Numbered from the stretch's first letter, positions 9,525 through 19,020 are shown. The stretch is 64,000 nt of DNA from Shewanella woodyi ATCC 51908 (GCF_000019525.1 NC_010506.1:1612001-1676000), one strand, 5' to 3'. The notes: generated by a model from the sequence alone, not told the origin. Numbers and translations are program-made.

Positions 9525-10481
9525 TTAAGAGGTTAGTTTCTCTTTAAGCATTACTTCCAGCTTACCTTGATCGATTGCGAAGTTACGAATGCCTTCAGCT
9601 AGCTTCTCAACGGCCATAGGATTTTCATTAAACTCCCAACGGAACTGCGCTTCAGTTAATGGCTCACCCGCTTCTACAGTTGTTTCTGCCGGAATAAGCT
9701 TACGTACAACTTCAGTCTGTGAGTTGGCCATCTCTTCAAGAAGAGCTGGTCCAATCGTTAAGCGATCACAACCGGCAAGTTCGATTATTTCACCAGTATT
9801 TCTGAAGCTTGCGCCCATAACAACTGTGTTAAATCCATGACGCTTGTAGTAGTTATAGATCTCGGTAACAGAAACAACACCTGGATCTTCGGTTGCTGAA
9901 TATTCAAGTCCAGTGTCTTTCTTGTACCAGTCTAAGATACGACCAACAAAAGGAGAGATAAGGTAAACACCAGCTTCTGCACATGCTCGTGCTTGAGCAA
10001 AGCTAAATAGCAGTGTCAGGTTACAGTTAATCCCTTCTTGCTCAAGCTCTTTAGCCGCACAGATCCCTTCCCAAGTAGAAGCAAGCTTGATAAGAATACG
10101 AGATTTATCTATGCCAGCTTCTTGATAGAGCTTGATAAGCTTGTGGGCTTTAGCGATAGAGCCTGCTTTATCAAAAGAGAGGCGAGCATCGACTTCGGTA
10201 GAGATACGGCCTGGAACGATTTTTAATATCTCGACACCGATATTAACAGCAAGTTTGTCACCAGCATCTTCTACTTGCTGGTCAATCTGGGAGCTCTGCG
10301 TTTTAGCCCATTCGATGGCATTTTCGATAAGGTGTGCATAGTCCGGGATCTGGGCTGCTTTTAAAATTAATGACGGGTTAGTCGTTGCGTCTTCTGGTTG
10401 ATAACGCTTGATGGCTTCAATGTCTCCAGTATCAGCGACAATGGTGGTGATTGATTTGAATTGCTCTAGTGTATTAGCCAT
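9525..10481 (-). CDS. tal: Transaldolase
   Basis: Transaldolase moves a dihydroxyacetone unit between sugar phosphates in the non-oxidative pentose-phosphate pathway. The 318 residues match TalA/TalB. The Schiff-base lysine sits in [12 protein letters not shown] (near residue 133); DATTNPSLI near the N-terminus and [18 protein letters not shown] are family signatures. It is the first gene of a tal-pgi operon. The phosphoketolase on the same strand at 12098-14464 uses related substrates. Confidence 0.96.
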   Translation of the reverse strand: MANTLEQFKSITTIVADTGDIEAIKRYQPEDATTNPSLILKAAQIPDYAHLIENAIEWAKTQSSQIDQQVEDAGDKLAVNIGVEILKIVPGRISTEVDARLSFDKAGSIAKAHKLIKLYQEAGIDKSRILIKLASTWEGICAAKELEQEGINCNLTLLFSFAQARACAEAGVYLISPFVGRILDWYKKDTGLEYSATEDPGVVSVTEIYNYYKRHGFNTVVMGASFRNTGEIIELAGCDRLTIGPALLEEMANSQTEVVRKLIPAETTVEAGEPLTEAQFRWEFNENPMAVEKLAEGIRNFAIDQGKLEVMLKEKLTS

Positions 10482-10695
10482 AAAATTACATCCTTCTTAA
10501 GAAGCAGCTTAAGGTTTGTGATTTGCAGCAGGTATTAGAAGCGATCTTGATGATAAATCCAACCATAAATGAAAAAAAATTACAGGAAAGTTGCAAAATA
10601 TCAGTAAAAAGGTTTTTAAAGGATAAGATTGCTTGAAAATACCCACTTAAAATGAGTATCCGAGAGTATAGCTTGTAGCTCGCTATCATTACAGA

Positions 10696-10731
10696 TAAAA
10701 AAAGTCGCTGCCAAGGCAGCGACTTTTTTAA
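10696..10731 (-). terminator. Rho-independent terminator after the ompA-like gene
   Basis: AAAGTCGCTGCC/GGCAGCGACTTTTTT, a 13-bp stem with a 4-base loop, 20 bases beyond the stop of the porin gene. Confidence 0.85.
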
Positions 10732-10750
10732 CCAAAGAGCAAGAAGCGTA

Positions 10751-11854
10751 TTACTTGATTAGGGCTTCTTTTTTCACGCCTGTGACGTGAGCTTCGATAC
10801 GGCGGTTAGCCTTGTTTGCAGCTGGGCTGCTACCTTCGATGATAGGTTGAGTGATACCGAAGCCTTTCGCTTCTACGCGATCTTGCGCAATACCATATTT
10901 TTCAACCAATATCTTAGCAACGGCGTTAGCACGCTTGTCAGATAGCATCATGTTGTACTCAGCTTTACCTACATCAGAGGCATGACCTGAGATCAGCACT
11001 GTCGATTTAGGGTGCTGGTTCATGTAGTTCGCTAGCTTCTCAATCTGCTGGTAAGATTCGTTCTTAACCACTGATGAGTTGTTAGCAAACTGAATCGAGC
11101 CAACATCACGCTGCTCAGTTGTCTCTTTGTAGATAGTACAACCATTACCATCAACTTGATGAGTTGAAGGTGTATTTGGACATTGGTCCATATCGTCAGT
11201 TACACCGTCATTATCTGAATCGACTGGTGCTGCAACGACTGGAGCGACCACTGCGGCTGGAGCAGTACGACCGAAACGGTAACTAAGCTCTAATCCCCAA
11301 TAGTTGCTTTCCATGTCAAGTGTATTCCACTTGTCATCTTCTAAGTTTTCATAGCGGCGGTATTTAGCCTGTAGCTTCAAATTCTCAGTGATGTTATAAC
11401 CGACACCAACACCAAAGTAAGGTGCTACGCCGCTGTCACTATAGTACTCAGTGCCATACTGCTTGTTGTTTGATAGCAGGTAGTTCATCGCACCAGCTTC
11501 AGCCGATAGACTCCAGCGTTGTGAAAGTGGCATAAAACCAACTAGACCAAGGGTCATACCTTTGGCACCAACATCGTTACGCTTGTTGGCATAGTCTGTC
11601 CACTCTCCGCGACCAAGATCACGGTAACCTAGTTCAACACCAAAATAGTCGTTAAATAGGTAACCGCCAAATACGTCCCAAGCGTAAGGATCATCTTTAC
11701 CACAAACTTTCATGGTTTTTAGATCGCAGCTTGGTTCATAATCGTTAACACCAACACCGCCACCCACATACCATGGGGTCAGCTCTTGAGCTGCATTAGC
11801 AGCAAAAGGGAGCATCGATGTCAGCAAAACTGCTTTTAATGTATTGTTCATCAT
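10751..11854 (-). CDS. ompA: OmpA-family outer-membrane protein
   Basis: A 367-residue outer-membrane protein. Signal peptide to about residue 21 (ending PFAANA), then an eight-strand beta-barrel of the OmpA type (~22-190), a proline/alanine-rich linker, a calcium-binding thrombospondin-type-3-like DSDNDGVTDDMDQC segment, and a C-terminal OmpA/Pal peptidoglycan-binding domain (~255-360; ISGHASDVGKAEYNMMLSDKRA...RVEAKGFG). It anchors the outer membrane to the cell wall. ATG 11851 is an equally possible start. Followed by a strong terminator. Confidence 0.92.
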   Translation of the reverse strand: MMNNTLKAVLLTSMLPFAANAAQELTPWYVGGGVGVNDYEPSCDLKTMKVCGKDDPYAWDVFGGYLFNDYFGVELGYRDLGRGEWTDYANKRNDVGAKGMTLGLVGFMPLSQRWSLSAEAGAMNYLLSNNKQYGTEYYSDSGVAPYFGVGVGYNITENLKLQAKYRRYENLEDDKWNTLDMESNYWGLELSYRFGRTAPAAVVAPVVAAPVDSDNDGVTDDMDQCPNTPSTHQVDGNGCTIYKETTEQRDVGSIQFANNSSVVKNESYQQIEKLANYMNQHPKSTVLISGHASDVGKAEYNMMLSDKRANAVAKILVEKYGIAQDRVEAKGFGITQPIIEGSSPAANKANRRIEAHVTGVKKEALIK

Positions 11855-12035
11855 TTTCCAAATCCTTTTCTTGTTAATACTTCCCCGTTACTGCTTATCG
11901 ATTGATGATGCAGAGCCAACCCTTTGGGAGGGGATTCCTTTGTTTTTGTCGTTGGCGTCACTATTATCCATTGAATTGTGAACTATTTCCAACTTGATTG
12001 CGTACAAATAGTGATTTACCACAAGTTTTTTGTAT

Positions 12036-12071
12036 AAAAAAAGGTGTACCCAGAAGGGATACACCTTTTTA
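12036..12071 (-). terminator. Rho-independent terminator after xfp
   Basis: An AAAGGTGTATCC/GGGTACACCTTTTTT hairpin with U-run on the minus strand, just past the phosphoketolase stop. Confidence 0.8.
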
Positions 12072-12097
12072 TTAATTTTACTTAATGAATGCGTTTT

Positions 12098-14464
12098 TTA
12101 GCGAGTCCAGACCCAATTTTCAAGACTAATAGGGTCAACACCGTTAGCTTTGATATAGTTTCTGTGGTCCACGAGACGCTGAAGCATGTCTGTGGTAATG
12201 GCCACGTGTTGGGTTTCGTCGATGACGCCTTGCTGGAACAACTTGTAAGCCATATCAATAACCAAGTGGTAACGAGAAGTACCGTTACGAACGCCCATAT
12301 CAAATGGCGTTGTTGTTGAACCTTCCTCTTCGTAACCTTTGATTCTGAATCTATCACTGCCTTTATAATCAAATACCAACTTCTTAATGGTATTTGGGTA
12401 ACCGTGATAGTTAAATACCACACCTTTATCGGCGGTAAATACCTCATCCATTAACCAAGGCTTGCTTTGGAAATCCAAGCTACCTAAGCCGCTGCTGGTA
12501 AGCTCGGTGACGCTAACAAAGCGAATACGCACCCTTGGCAGTAACTCACGTATGAGTACCAGTGATGCCATCGCTTCTTGGGTGACGTAATCACCACAAC
12601 CAACGAGTACAACATCTGGGTTTTCATCGGAGGCAAAATCCCAAACCATGACGCCATCTTTTGCTTGTTGGCGTGCTTCATCAAGTGTTAGCCACTGAGG
12701 CAAGTCTTTCTTACCCGCAACTAAGATGTTGAGCTTGTCTCTGTCTTCATATGCACGCTCTGTATAAACCAAAGTGCTGTTACCGTCGGCTGGTAGGTAA
12801 GCTGAGATGATCTTAGGGTGCTTCTCTAACATTGCGCCGAGGAATGACGGGTTTTGATGCGAGTAACCGTTGTGGTCTTGACGCTCAAGGAGCGATGATA
12901 GCACCACGTTACAGGCAGGTACTGGCTTACGGAAGTGTACCCCTTGGCTGGCATAGACATACTTACAGTACTGATCGGCCATTGATGAGACAACTTGTGA
13001 GAATGACTCATAAGTTGGGAACATCGCGTGGCGACCTGTCACAGTGTAGCCATGCATCATACCGAAGAGTAAGTTCTCTGAAAGTAGCTCGATAACACGT
13101 CCATCACGGGCCATGTCTTCATCCCACTCCTCGATAGGCCACTGCCATGCGCGGTCTGTTTCTTCAAATACTGCTTGAAGTTGATTCGAGTAAGTCTCAT
13201 CAGGGCTGAAGATACGTAGGTTACGTTGGTCACGGTTGAGTTTAAATGCATCACGCATCCACTCACCCATCTTATACATAGAGAGCCCCCGCTGTCCTCT
13301 TGGTGTTTCCGGACCATAAGAGAGCTTTTCAAGGTCTGGTTTGGACAGGGCACGAACGACTTCGCCACCATAGCTTAAGTGTTGACGGCCGCAGCAAAGC
13401 TCTGCTGGTGGAATGAGAGATTGGATCTCTTTATCGAAAATTAGCTGGCCTTGTTCGTTGATTGAGTAGAGCTCATTAAAGTTATAGCTTGCAAGCCAAG
13501 TATCGAGAGCATCTAAGTGGCCTTTATCTGTGGCGCACTTATTAACGATAACTTGGTGAGATTCGCAGTTACCCTCTAGCTTCTTACCATTATACTGTGA
13601 GGTACCTGTCCAGCCTTTTGCTGTACGCATCAAAATCACTGGCCAGCGAGGCTTGACAACATCTTCACCACTGCGTGCACGGGTTTGAATGGCGGTTATC
13701 ATCTCATAGGAGGTGTCCATGGCTTTCGTCATCTGCACATAGACATCTTCATCGAGCTCATCGTCAACGATGATTGGATGGTAGCCAAGGCCGCGGAACT
13801 CAAGATCTAGCTCTTCGTGGCTCATACGTCCCATACGGGTTGGGCCTGAGATCTTATAACCATTAATATGGACGATAGGCAGTACGGCGCCATTGGTTGC
13901 AGGGTCAACTAAGCGGTTAGCATACCAAGATGCTGCGAGTGGACCTGTTTCTGATTCACCATCACCCACAAGACATGCTGCAATTAAATCAGGATTATCC
14001 AGTACTGCGCCCCAGGCAACAGAAAGCGAATAACCTAGCTCGCCACCCTCTAAAATTTGGCCTGGTGCTTCAGGGTTTGCATGGGATGGGTAGCCGTAAG
14101 CGGCGGAGAACTTTTTACAGATATCTTCAATGCCAGTTTCGTTGTATGGAATGTTTTCTGGGTAGAAGTGGCTAAGAGACCCCTCCATAAACAGGTTAGC
14201 TTGTACGGCAGGAAAACCATGGCCAGGGCCGACTAAATAGACAAAGGAGCGCTGGTTCTTGACGATAAGGCGGTTGACGTTGGCATAAACAAAGTTGATA
14301 CCTGGGCAGGTGCCCCAGTGGCCAAGCAGTCTAGGTTTAATATCTGAGTGAGTAAGCGAACGTTTATGTAGTACGTTCTGCTTGAGGTAAATTTGCGAAG
14401 TGGCTAGAAAGTTGGTAGCTCGAACAAATTTCTTTAGTGCGCTGATCTCTTGCTGTTGTGACAT
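12098..14464 (-). CDS. xfp: Phosphoketolase (xylulose-5-P/fructose-6-P)
   Basis: A thiamine-diphosphate enzyme that splits xylulose-5-P or fructose-6-P with phosphate to acetyl-phosphate. At 788 residues it has the family length. Visible: HWGTCPGINFVYANVNRL, YLVGPGHGFPA, the TPP-binding LVGDGESETGPLAASW, the ERQDHNGYSHQNPSFLG pyrimidine-domain motif and a C-terminal KGYEEEGSTTTPFDM segment. ATG 14464 is preferred over 14476 because GGGG lies ~7 bases upstream of it. It forms its own unit, divergent from the alanine symporter; substrate preference cannot be told from the sequence. Confidence 0.95.
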   Translation of the reverse strand: MSQQQEISALKKFVRATNFLATSQIYLKQNVLHKRSLTHSDIKPRLLGHWGTCPGINFVYANVNRLIVKNQRSFVYLVGPGHGFPAVQANLFMEGSLSHFYPENIPYNETGIEDICKKFSAAYGYPSHANPEAPGQILEGGELGYSLSVAWGAVLDNPDLIAACLVGDGESETGPLAASWYANRLVDPATNGAVLPIVHINGYKISGPTRMGRMSHEELDLEFRGLGYHPIIVDDELDEDVYVQMTKAMDTSYEMITAIQTRARSGEDVVKPRWPVILMRTAKGWTGTSQYNGKKLEGNCESHQVIVNKCATDKGHLDALDTWLASYNFNELYSINEQGQLIFDKEIQSLIPPAELCCGRQHLSYGGEVVRALSKPDLEKLSYGPETPRGQRGLSMYKMGEWMRDAFKLNRDQRNLRIFSPDETYSNQLQAVFEETDRAWQWPIEEWDEDMARDGRVIELLSENLLFGMMHGYTVTGRHAMFPTYESFSQVVSSMADQYCKYVYASQGVHFRKPVPACNVVLSSLLERQDHNGYSHQNPSFLGAMLEKHPKIISAYLPADGNSTLVYTERAYEDRDKLNILVAGKKDLPQWLTLDEARQQAKDGVMVWDFASDENPDVVLVGCGDYVTQEAMASLVLIRELLPRVRIRFVSVTELTSSGLGSLDFQSKPWLMDEVFTADKGVVFNYHGYPNTIKKLVFDYKGSDRFRIKGYEEEGSTTTPFDMGVRNGTSRYHLVIDMAYKLFQQGVIDETQHVAITTDMLQRLVDHRNYIKANGVDPISLENWVWTR

Positions 14465-14683
14465 AAATAACCCCATTTATAGTAAGCAAAAAGTTAATCA
14501 AACCTCATGGGAAACACTATATTTGTAATTTTATTACAAAAATGTGTTCTATATCTTGTTTTGCAAAAGTTATAAGTTTTGTAAATTGTTGCTAATTTGG
14601 TGGTAAAACCTTTGTGTTATCAGTTGTGAAAGGTGATTTTTAATGTGAACGACCGTGATTTAGGTGTTATGTAAATGGTTAAG

Positions 14684-14699
14684 TGTGATCGTGATCACG
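14684..14699. promoter_or_regulatory. Probable CRP-binding site
   Basis: TGTGA-TCGTGA-TCACG departs from the TGTGA-N6-TCACA consensus at one base. It lies in the 431-base gap between the divergent xfp and symporter genes, 197 bases before the symporter start and 220 bases upstream of xfp. The rest of this gap is AT-rich, with no gene seen. Which gene it controls is unknown. Confidence 0.5.
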
Positions 14700-14895
14700 C
14701 GAGGTATTTTTAATGGTATGCTATTTTGCGGCATCGAATTCGGTAAGCCTAGCTTTAATTGGCTTAGGAAAGGATAATTAAATAGAAAATTTACCGGTAT
14801 TCTTTGATCAAAATTGGAAGGAAACTTATAACAAGCCAGATACGGTAAGGTAAAGCTATCAGACCGATATTTGTCATGGGGATAAAAATTAGCTT

Positions 14896-16353
14896 ATGTT
14901 TGAAAAATTAATGATGTGGATCGAGTCTGCGATCAACTACACAAATGGCCTGCTTTGGGGCAGTGTGCTTATCTATGTGTTAGTCGCAGCAGGTGTCCTA
15001 TTTACACTACGCTTAGGTTTTATCCAGTTTCGTTTATTCGGACATGGTGTCAAACTCGTTATTCAAGGGCGTGAGAAGATTGACGGGATCTCCTCATTCC
15101 AGGTGTTTTGTACCTCGATGGCGGCGCGAGTCGGTACCGGCAATATGGCTGGTGTGGCTGTTGCTATCACAGTAGGTGGCGCCGGCGCGATATTTTGGAT
15201 GTGGCTTATTGCTATGCTAGGTATGGCAACGGCCTTTATTGAGTCGACTCTGGCTCAAGTCTACAAAGTCAAAGACAGTGAAGGTCAGTACCGTGGTGGT
15301 CCCGCTTATTATATGGAGCGTGGACTGGGCAAACGCTGGATGGGGACTATCTTCTCTATACTGCTTATTATTGCTTTTGGTTTCGCTTTTAACTCTGTGC
15401 AAGCCAACACCATGACAGATGCACTTAATAATGCATTTGGTTTCGATAAAACATTCATTGGTCTTGTTATTGTACTTGCCTCTGCTTACATTATTTGTGG
15501 TGGATTAAAGAAGGTTGCCAAGGCATCTGAACTGATTGTGCCTGTGATGGCGGTGGCTTACTTAGCGATAGCCTTACTGGTACTTGTCACCAATATCGAG
15601 CAGGTTCCTGCAGCACTATCACTGATCGTTAAGAGTGCGTTAGGTTGGGAAGAGGCCGCTGGTGGCGCGATGGGCGCTATGATGGCCGGTATTGCACGTG
15701 GTTTATTCTCCAATGAAGCGGGTATGGGCAGCGCGGCTAATATTGCGGCATCGGCGACACCGAACCCTAATCACCCAGCGTCTCAGGGCTTTGTACAGAT
15801 GATCGGTGTTTTTGTTGATACCATCGTTATCTGTAGCTCCTCAGCTGCGATCATCATGCTCTCTGGTGTACTCGATGCACCAAATGGACAAGAGGGGATA
15901 GGATTGCTGCAGTTAGCGTTAAATAATGAGCTAGGTGCTTGGTCATCTTATTTCTTGGCATTTGCGATTATCCTCTTCTGCTTCTCCTCAATTATTGCTA
16001 ACTACAGCTACGCAGAAAGCAATGTTATGTTTTTAACTAAGAGCAAAAAAGTACTCTTCATCTTCCGCGGCCTAGTGTTAGCCATGGTCATGGTGGGCTC
16101 TGTGGCATCGTTAAGCTTAGTGTGGAACTTTGCTGATGTGTCGATGGGATTGATGGCTCTGGTTAATATCGCTGCGATTGTGATGCTCTCTAAGGTGGCC
16201 TATTCCGTGATTAAAGACTATGAGCTTCAGCTTAAATCTGGCGTAACACCAACTTTTGATAGCACAAAGTTTCCCGAAATCGATAATTTAGAGGGCGGGA
16301 TCTGGGTGAACAAAAATCAAAAAACGGCTAAAAGTTCTGCAGAAACGAATTAA
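14896..16353 (+). CDS. Sodium:alanine/glycine symporter (AGCS family)
   Basis: A 485-residue inner-membrane transporter with about 11 hydrophobic segments. The family signature is clear near residues 80-105 (TSMAARVGTGNMAGVAVAI then GAIFWMWLIAMLGMATAFIE), as are the GGPAYYMERGLG loop and GLFSNEAGMGSAANIAA. The family imports alanine or glycine with Na+. It is a single gene with a long leader containing a CRP-like site, followed by a terminator. Confidence 0.93.
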   Translation: MFEKLMMWIESAINYTNGLLWGSVLIYVLVAAGVLFTLRLGFIQFRLFGHGVKLVIQGREKIDGISSFQVFCTSMAARVGTGNMAGVAVAITVGGAGAIFWMWLIAMLGMATAFIESTLAQVYKVKDSEGQYRGGPAYYMERGLGKRWMGTIFSILLIIAFGFAFNSVQANTMTDALNNAFGFDKTFIGLVIVLASAYIICGGLKKVAKASELIVPVMAVAYLAIALLVLVTNIEQVPAALSLIVKSALGWEEAAGGAMGAMMAGIARGLFSNEAGMGSAANIAASATPNPNHPASQGFVQMIGVFVDTIVICSSSAAIIMLSGVLDAPNGQEGIGLLQLALNNELGAWSSYFLAFAIILFCFSSIIANYSYAESNVMFLTKSKKVLFIFRGLVLAMVMVGSVASLSLVWNFADVSMGLMALVNIAAIVMLSKVAYSVIKDYELQLKSGVTPTFDSTKFPEIDNLEGGIWVNKNQKTAKSSAETN

Positions 16354-16401
16354 GCGTAATTTACTTAGCCCTTTGTTTGGTTAACTGAATTAGTGCAATC
16401 T

Positions 16402-16433
16402 AAAAAACCACGCTTAATAGCGTGGTTTTTTTA
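16402..16433 (+). terminator. Rho-independent terminator after the symporter
   Basis: AAAAAACCACGCTTAATAGCGTGGTTTTTTT hairpin. Confidence 0.85.
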
Positions 16434-16482
16434 TGTTGGTATCAGTATGATAATCAGCAATAAAGTTCAATGAGGATTAGTG

Positions 16483-17253
16483 ATGTTAGTTTTAGTTTCA
16501 CCAGCAAAAACCTTAGACTATGACAACCCTGCGGCGACGACTGAATATACTCTCCCTAAGTTAACTCAGTACAGTGAACAGTTAATCGAGGAGTGTCGTA
16601 AGCTCACCCCAGCTGATATCGCCTCACTCATGAAGGTCAGTGACAAAATTGCTGGCTTAAATGCCGCCCGCTTTGAGAGCTGGAGCCCAAGGTTTACCAC
16701 AGGCAACGCCAAACAAGCTGTGTATGCGTTTCGCGGTGATGTCTACACAGGCTTAGATGCCGACAGTTTATCAGAGGACAGTCTAAGTCGAGCTCAGAGT
16801 CAGTTACGCATCTTGTCGGGCTTATATGGCCTATTAAAGCCGCTGGATTTGATGCAGCCTTATCGTTTAGAGATGGGTACACGCTTAGCCAATGCTAAAG
16901 GCACCAACCTTTATCAGTTTTGGGGAGATGTGATAACAGATGAAGTTAACGCATCGCTGAAGGAGCAGGGGGATGAGCTTTTAGTGAATCTAGCATCAAA
17001 TGAATACTTCAAAGCGGTTAAGCCTAAGCTGGTCAACGGCACTATCATCACCCCTGTTTTTAAAGATCGTAAAAATGGTCAATACAAGGTGATAAGCTTC
17101 TTTGCCAAGAAAGCTCGGGGCATGATGGTGAGGTACATTCTTGATAATAAGGTCAGTAACCTTGAAGAGCTAAACAAGTTTGATATGGCTGGGTACTATT
17201 ACTGCGAAGCCGAATCTACGGCTGCTTCACCGGTTTTTAAACGAGAAGAATAA
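16483..17253 (+). CDS. yaaA: YaaA family protein (peroxide stress, UPF0246)
   Basis: A 256-residue protein of the YaaA/DUF328 family, which in E. coli lowers free iron and limits oxidative DNA damage. Diagnostic segments: [16 protein letters not shown] at the N-terminus, [45 protein letters not shown] and [13 protein letters not shown] 16483 is chosen over GTG 16480 because GAGGA stands seven bases upstream. It is a single gene between two terminators. Confidence 0.95.
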   Translation: MLVLVSPAKTLDYDNPAATTEYTLPKLTQYSEQLIEECRKLTPADIASLMKVSDKIAGLNAARFESWSPRFTTGNAKQAVYAFRGDVYTGLDADSLSEDSLSRAQSQLRILSGLYGLLKPLDLMQPYRLEMGTRLANAKGTNLYQFWGDVITDEVNASLKEQGDELLVNLASNEYFKAVKPKLVNGTIITPVFKDRKNGQYKVISFFAKKARGMMVRYILDNKVSNLEELNKFDMAGYYYCEAESTAASPVFKREE

Positions 17254-17263
17254 TAAATTTGTC

Positions 17264-17490
17264 GGCCTTCAAATAAAGGCCTATTTCATTTTTTGGGTTC
17301 ATTTTACTAATATGGTATTTGGAGGTTTACTAAGTACCATAGCTTCATTGACATCTATTGCTTGCAGCATGCCTAATGTGTAAATACTTCTGCGGGACGC
17401 TGTGAAGCCATCCTTGGCCGCTCTGCGGTTTCATCCTTGAAACCGAAGCCCACAGCCGTATTCACACCTGACTGTTTATCTCTTCGATGT
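17264..17490 (-). repeat. Structured repeat, copy C (inverted orientation)
   Basis: Read on the minus strand this is a diverged, shorter copy of the units at 18392 and 18741. It has the conserved TCGAAGAGATAAAC start, a 10-base arm GTGTGAATAC (17458-17467), a 70-base core of nested hairpins (GGTTTC/GAAACC, GGCC/GGC), the matching arm GTATTTACAC (17378-17387), and a terminal GGCCTT/AAGGCC hairpin at 17264-17281. That terminal hairpin sits 11 bases after the yaaA stop and may double as its terminator. Confidence 0.7.
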
Positions 17491-17590
17491 CGGTTCTTCT
17501 GGTTGCTAGCTCATTTTTGGACATAAGCTTGTTAGAACTAGGGCTCTAAAGGTGAGTAGTGGGATTAGTAAATCTATGGTGTTCGACAAT

Positions 17591-17692
17591 GCAGTAACGC
17601 CCTAATAATGGGCAAAAAATTGTTGGCTAAAATGTTGAGGAACGAAAATAGTCAACTGTTTTTTATCCTTATTAATTAGCTTGTTATATGCC
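17591..17692 (-). repeat. Integron attC-like site downstream of a small ORF
   Basis: On the minus strand this begins GGCATATAACAAGC and ends GGGCGTTACTGC, the AAC...GTT frame of an attC site. The inner arms CTAATTAATAAGG and CCATTATTAGGG pair with unpaired bases, and a central GTTGA/TCAAC hairpin lies between. GCATATAAC at its start is the exact complement of GTTATATGC at the far end of the neighbouring cassette-like unit, as expected for an integron cassette. The trailing GTTACTG departs from the GTTRRRY core. Assignment rests on pattern only. Confidence 0.4.
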
Positions 17693-17695
17693 AAT

Positions 17696-17929
17696 TTACA
17701 CATATATGCTGATTAGAACAATACTTAATATGATGACCACTATCCCTGTACAAATGATGCGACCTTCATGTTCTTCAGCTTGCTTGCCACGAGGGTAATT
17801 ACCCAATGTGACAACTAACAAAAATATGCGACCAACCCAATAGATAAGAAACTCACAAATAGCTTCTATAAGGATAAAACGGATCAACCTAAGAATAGTT
17901 TTTATTGCTCCTTCGGCTAACTCTTCCAC
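17696..17929 (-). CDS. Small hypothetical membrane protein, possibly integron-cassette borne
   Basis: A 77-residue protein with two or three hydrophobic segments (FILIEAICEFLIYWVGRIFLLVVTLG and the C-terminal GIVVIILSIVLISIYV) around a short charged loop PRGKQAEEHEGR. GTG 17929 is preferred since AAGGAGG lies five bases before it; an in-frame ATG at 17947 would place that Shine-Dalgarno inside the gene. No family recognised. It is bounded by two attC-like sites with the ORF pointing at the longer one, the usual cassette layout. Confidence 0.55.
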   Translation of the reverse strand: MEELAEGAIKTILRLIRFILIEAICEFLIYWVGRIFLLVVTLGNYPRGKQAEEHEGRIICTGIVVIILSIVLISIYV

Positions 17930-17943
17930 CGAAACCTCCTTGT

Positions 17944-17990
17944 GCATATAACATTTGTATACACGCCTTGCGCGTTTATCAAGTTAGACC
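17944..17990 (-). repeat. Second attC-like site, upstream of the small ORF
   Basis: On the minus strand: GGTCTAAC, arm TTGATAAACGC, loop, arm GCGTGTATACAAAT, GTTATATGC. The two arms pair with one mismatch and a few bulged bases; GTCTAAC fits RYYYAAC exactly. At 47 bases it is short for an attC site. The RNA/DNA fold of the bottom strand would decide. Confidence 0.35.
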
Positions 17991-18391
17991 AGTAAAAGTG
18001 TATGTGCTTAATCGTCTGATTTATAATCATTTACAACGATTAGTCTAAACACACCTCCTGGAAAAACGAGAATGCACACTTTGTTTGCCTCGTATCTCCT
18101 GCAAACCGAGCAAGCGCGTTTTTAGTTACTTGAATTTACATCTATTTCTATTTCCACTCAATAACAAACCGTGAACTGATTGCGCAACATTTAGAGGTTT
18201 ACCGCACAAAACCGATACTACTGTACATAAGTGCAAACACTGATGAACTTAGAGGTTATCGTTAGACGGAGTCCTTACCTTTCCGACTGATGAAAGAAGT
18301 GCTGAAAAAGAGGTCTGTGCTGCATAGGATGAATTGCTGTGAATAGCAAATAAAGGGGCAAAAACCATTTACAAAATTCTGCCAGTTAAAC
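17991..18391. other. Intergenic stretch without recognised features
   Basis: No gene, tRNA or known element is seen. A GTTAGACGG motif like a cassette boundary occurs near 18256, and AATCGT/ACGATT forms a small hairpin near 18014-18040. TTAGAGGTT occurs twice as a direct repeat near 18190 and 18250. Confidence 0.4.
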
Positions 18392-18677
18392 CAAATCGAA
18401 GAGATAGATGAACAGGTGTAGGTGCGGCTACGAGTTTTGGCAGCATGGAAGCTGCCGTAAAGCCCACAGGGCAGAAAATGTTCCAGACATTTTTCTGCAT
18501 TTCCTACTATCCGTGTAGGTCAGACGTGCTAGCGGCGTCTCGTAGGAGTATCTGCACACTCCCCCGCTGGAAGCGATAGACAACCATGAAGGTACTACTT
18601 TCAAACACAACATCAAATATCAAACCAGCCAGAAGCTAAACAAGAAAATGTAATCAGCCTTCATTCGAAGGCTAGCC
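18392..18677 (+). repeat. Structured repeat, copy A
   Basis: Begins CAAATCGAAGAGATAG, then outer arm GTGTAGGTGC (18416-18425), a 122-base core with hairpins (GGCAGC/GCTGCC, GCAGAAAATGT/ACATTTTTCTGC, AGACG/CGTCT), the second arm GTATCTGCAC (18548-18557), a conserved 3' block CCGCTGGAAGC...ATGAAGGTA...TTCAAACACA...CAGCCAGAAGCTAAACAAG, and a terminal GCCTTC-ATTC-GAAGGC hairpin. The outer blocks are nearly identical to copy B while the core is unrelated in sequence. No ORF with coding character. Confidence 0.75.
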
Positions 18678-18740
18678 AACTTTGGGGCAGGTTGGGGCGT
18701 ACCATCTTATTCGTGAGTTACGAACACTGCTAAATAAAGT

Positions 18741-19020
18741 CAAATCGAAGAGAAAAATAACCAAGTGTAGGTGCGGCTGTGACCGTCCGTGACATGGCCG
18801 TTCTATGACATCCATGTCACCACGGCATTCGTGAATCCATTCACATCAGATGTCACGGCCGAGACTATAGGGATATACTTGTGTCGTGTCACAGAAGTAT
18901 CTGCACATAACCCTGCTGGAAGCAATAAGCAGCAATGAAGGTAAGACCTTCAAACACATTACCAAATGGCAAATCAGCCAGAAGCTAAACAAGAAAATGT
19001 AATCCAGCTTCATTCGAAGC
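18741..19020 (+). repeat. Structured repeat, copy B
   Basis: Same architecture as copy A: CAAATCGAAGAGA, arm GTGTAGGTGC (18765-18774), 122-base core with its own hairpins (GTGACATGG/CCATGTCAC, GTGAAT/ATTCAC), arm GTATCTGCAC (18897-18906), the same 3' block, and a terminal GCTTC-ATTC-GAAGC hairpin. Copies A and B are 349 bases apart, start to start. Confidence 0.75.

Noticed and set aside
10486..10689. Minus-strand 67-codon frame upstream of tal
   Set aside because: No homology recognised, low-complexity hydrophobic/basic content, no ribosome site; it lies in the tal promoter region.
12082..13371. Several open frames of 60-120 codons inside the phosphoketolase gene, on both strands
   Set aside because: They overlap a full-length, motif-complete xfp in other frames, have no Shine-Dalgarno and show no recognisable protein features.
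17944..18265. A second cassette between GTTAGAC motifs at 17983 and ~18256
   Set aside because: The flanking sequence at 18256 has direct rather than inverted repeats and no ORF lies between; not enough for an attC call.
18428..18616. 62-codon minus-strand frame inside structured repeat copy A
   Set aside because: The frame is not kept in copies B or C and crosses the paired stems; the conservation pattern is structural, not coding.
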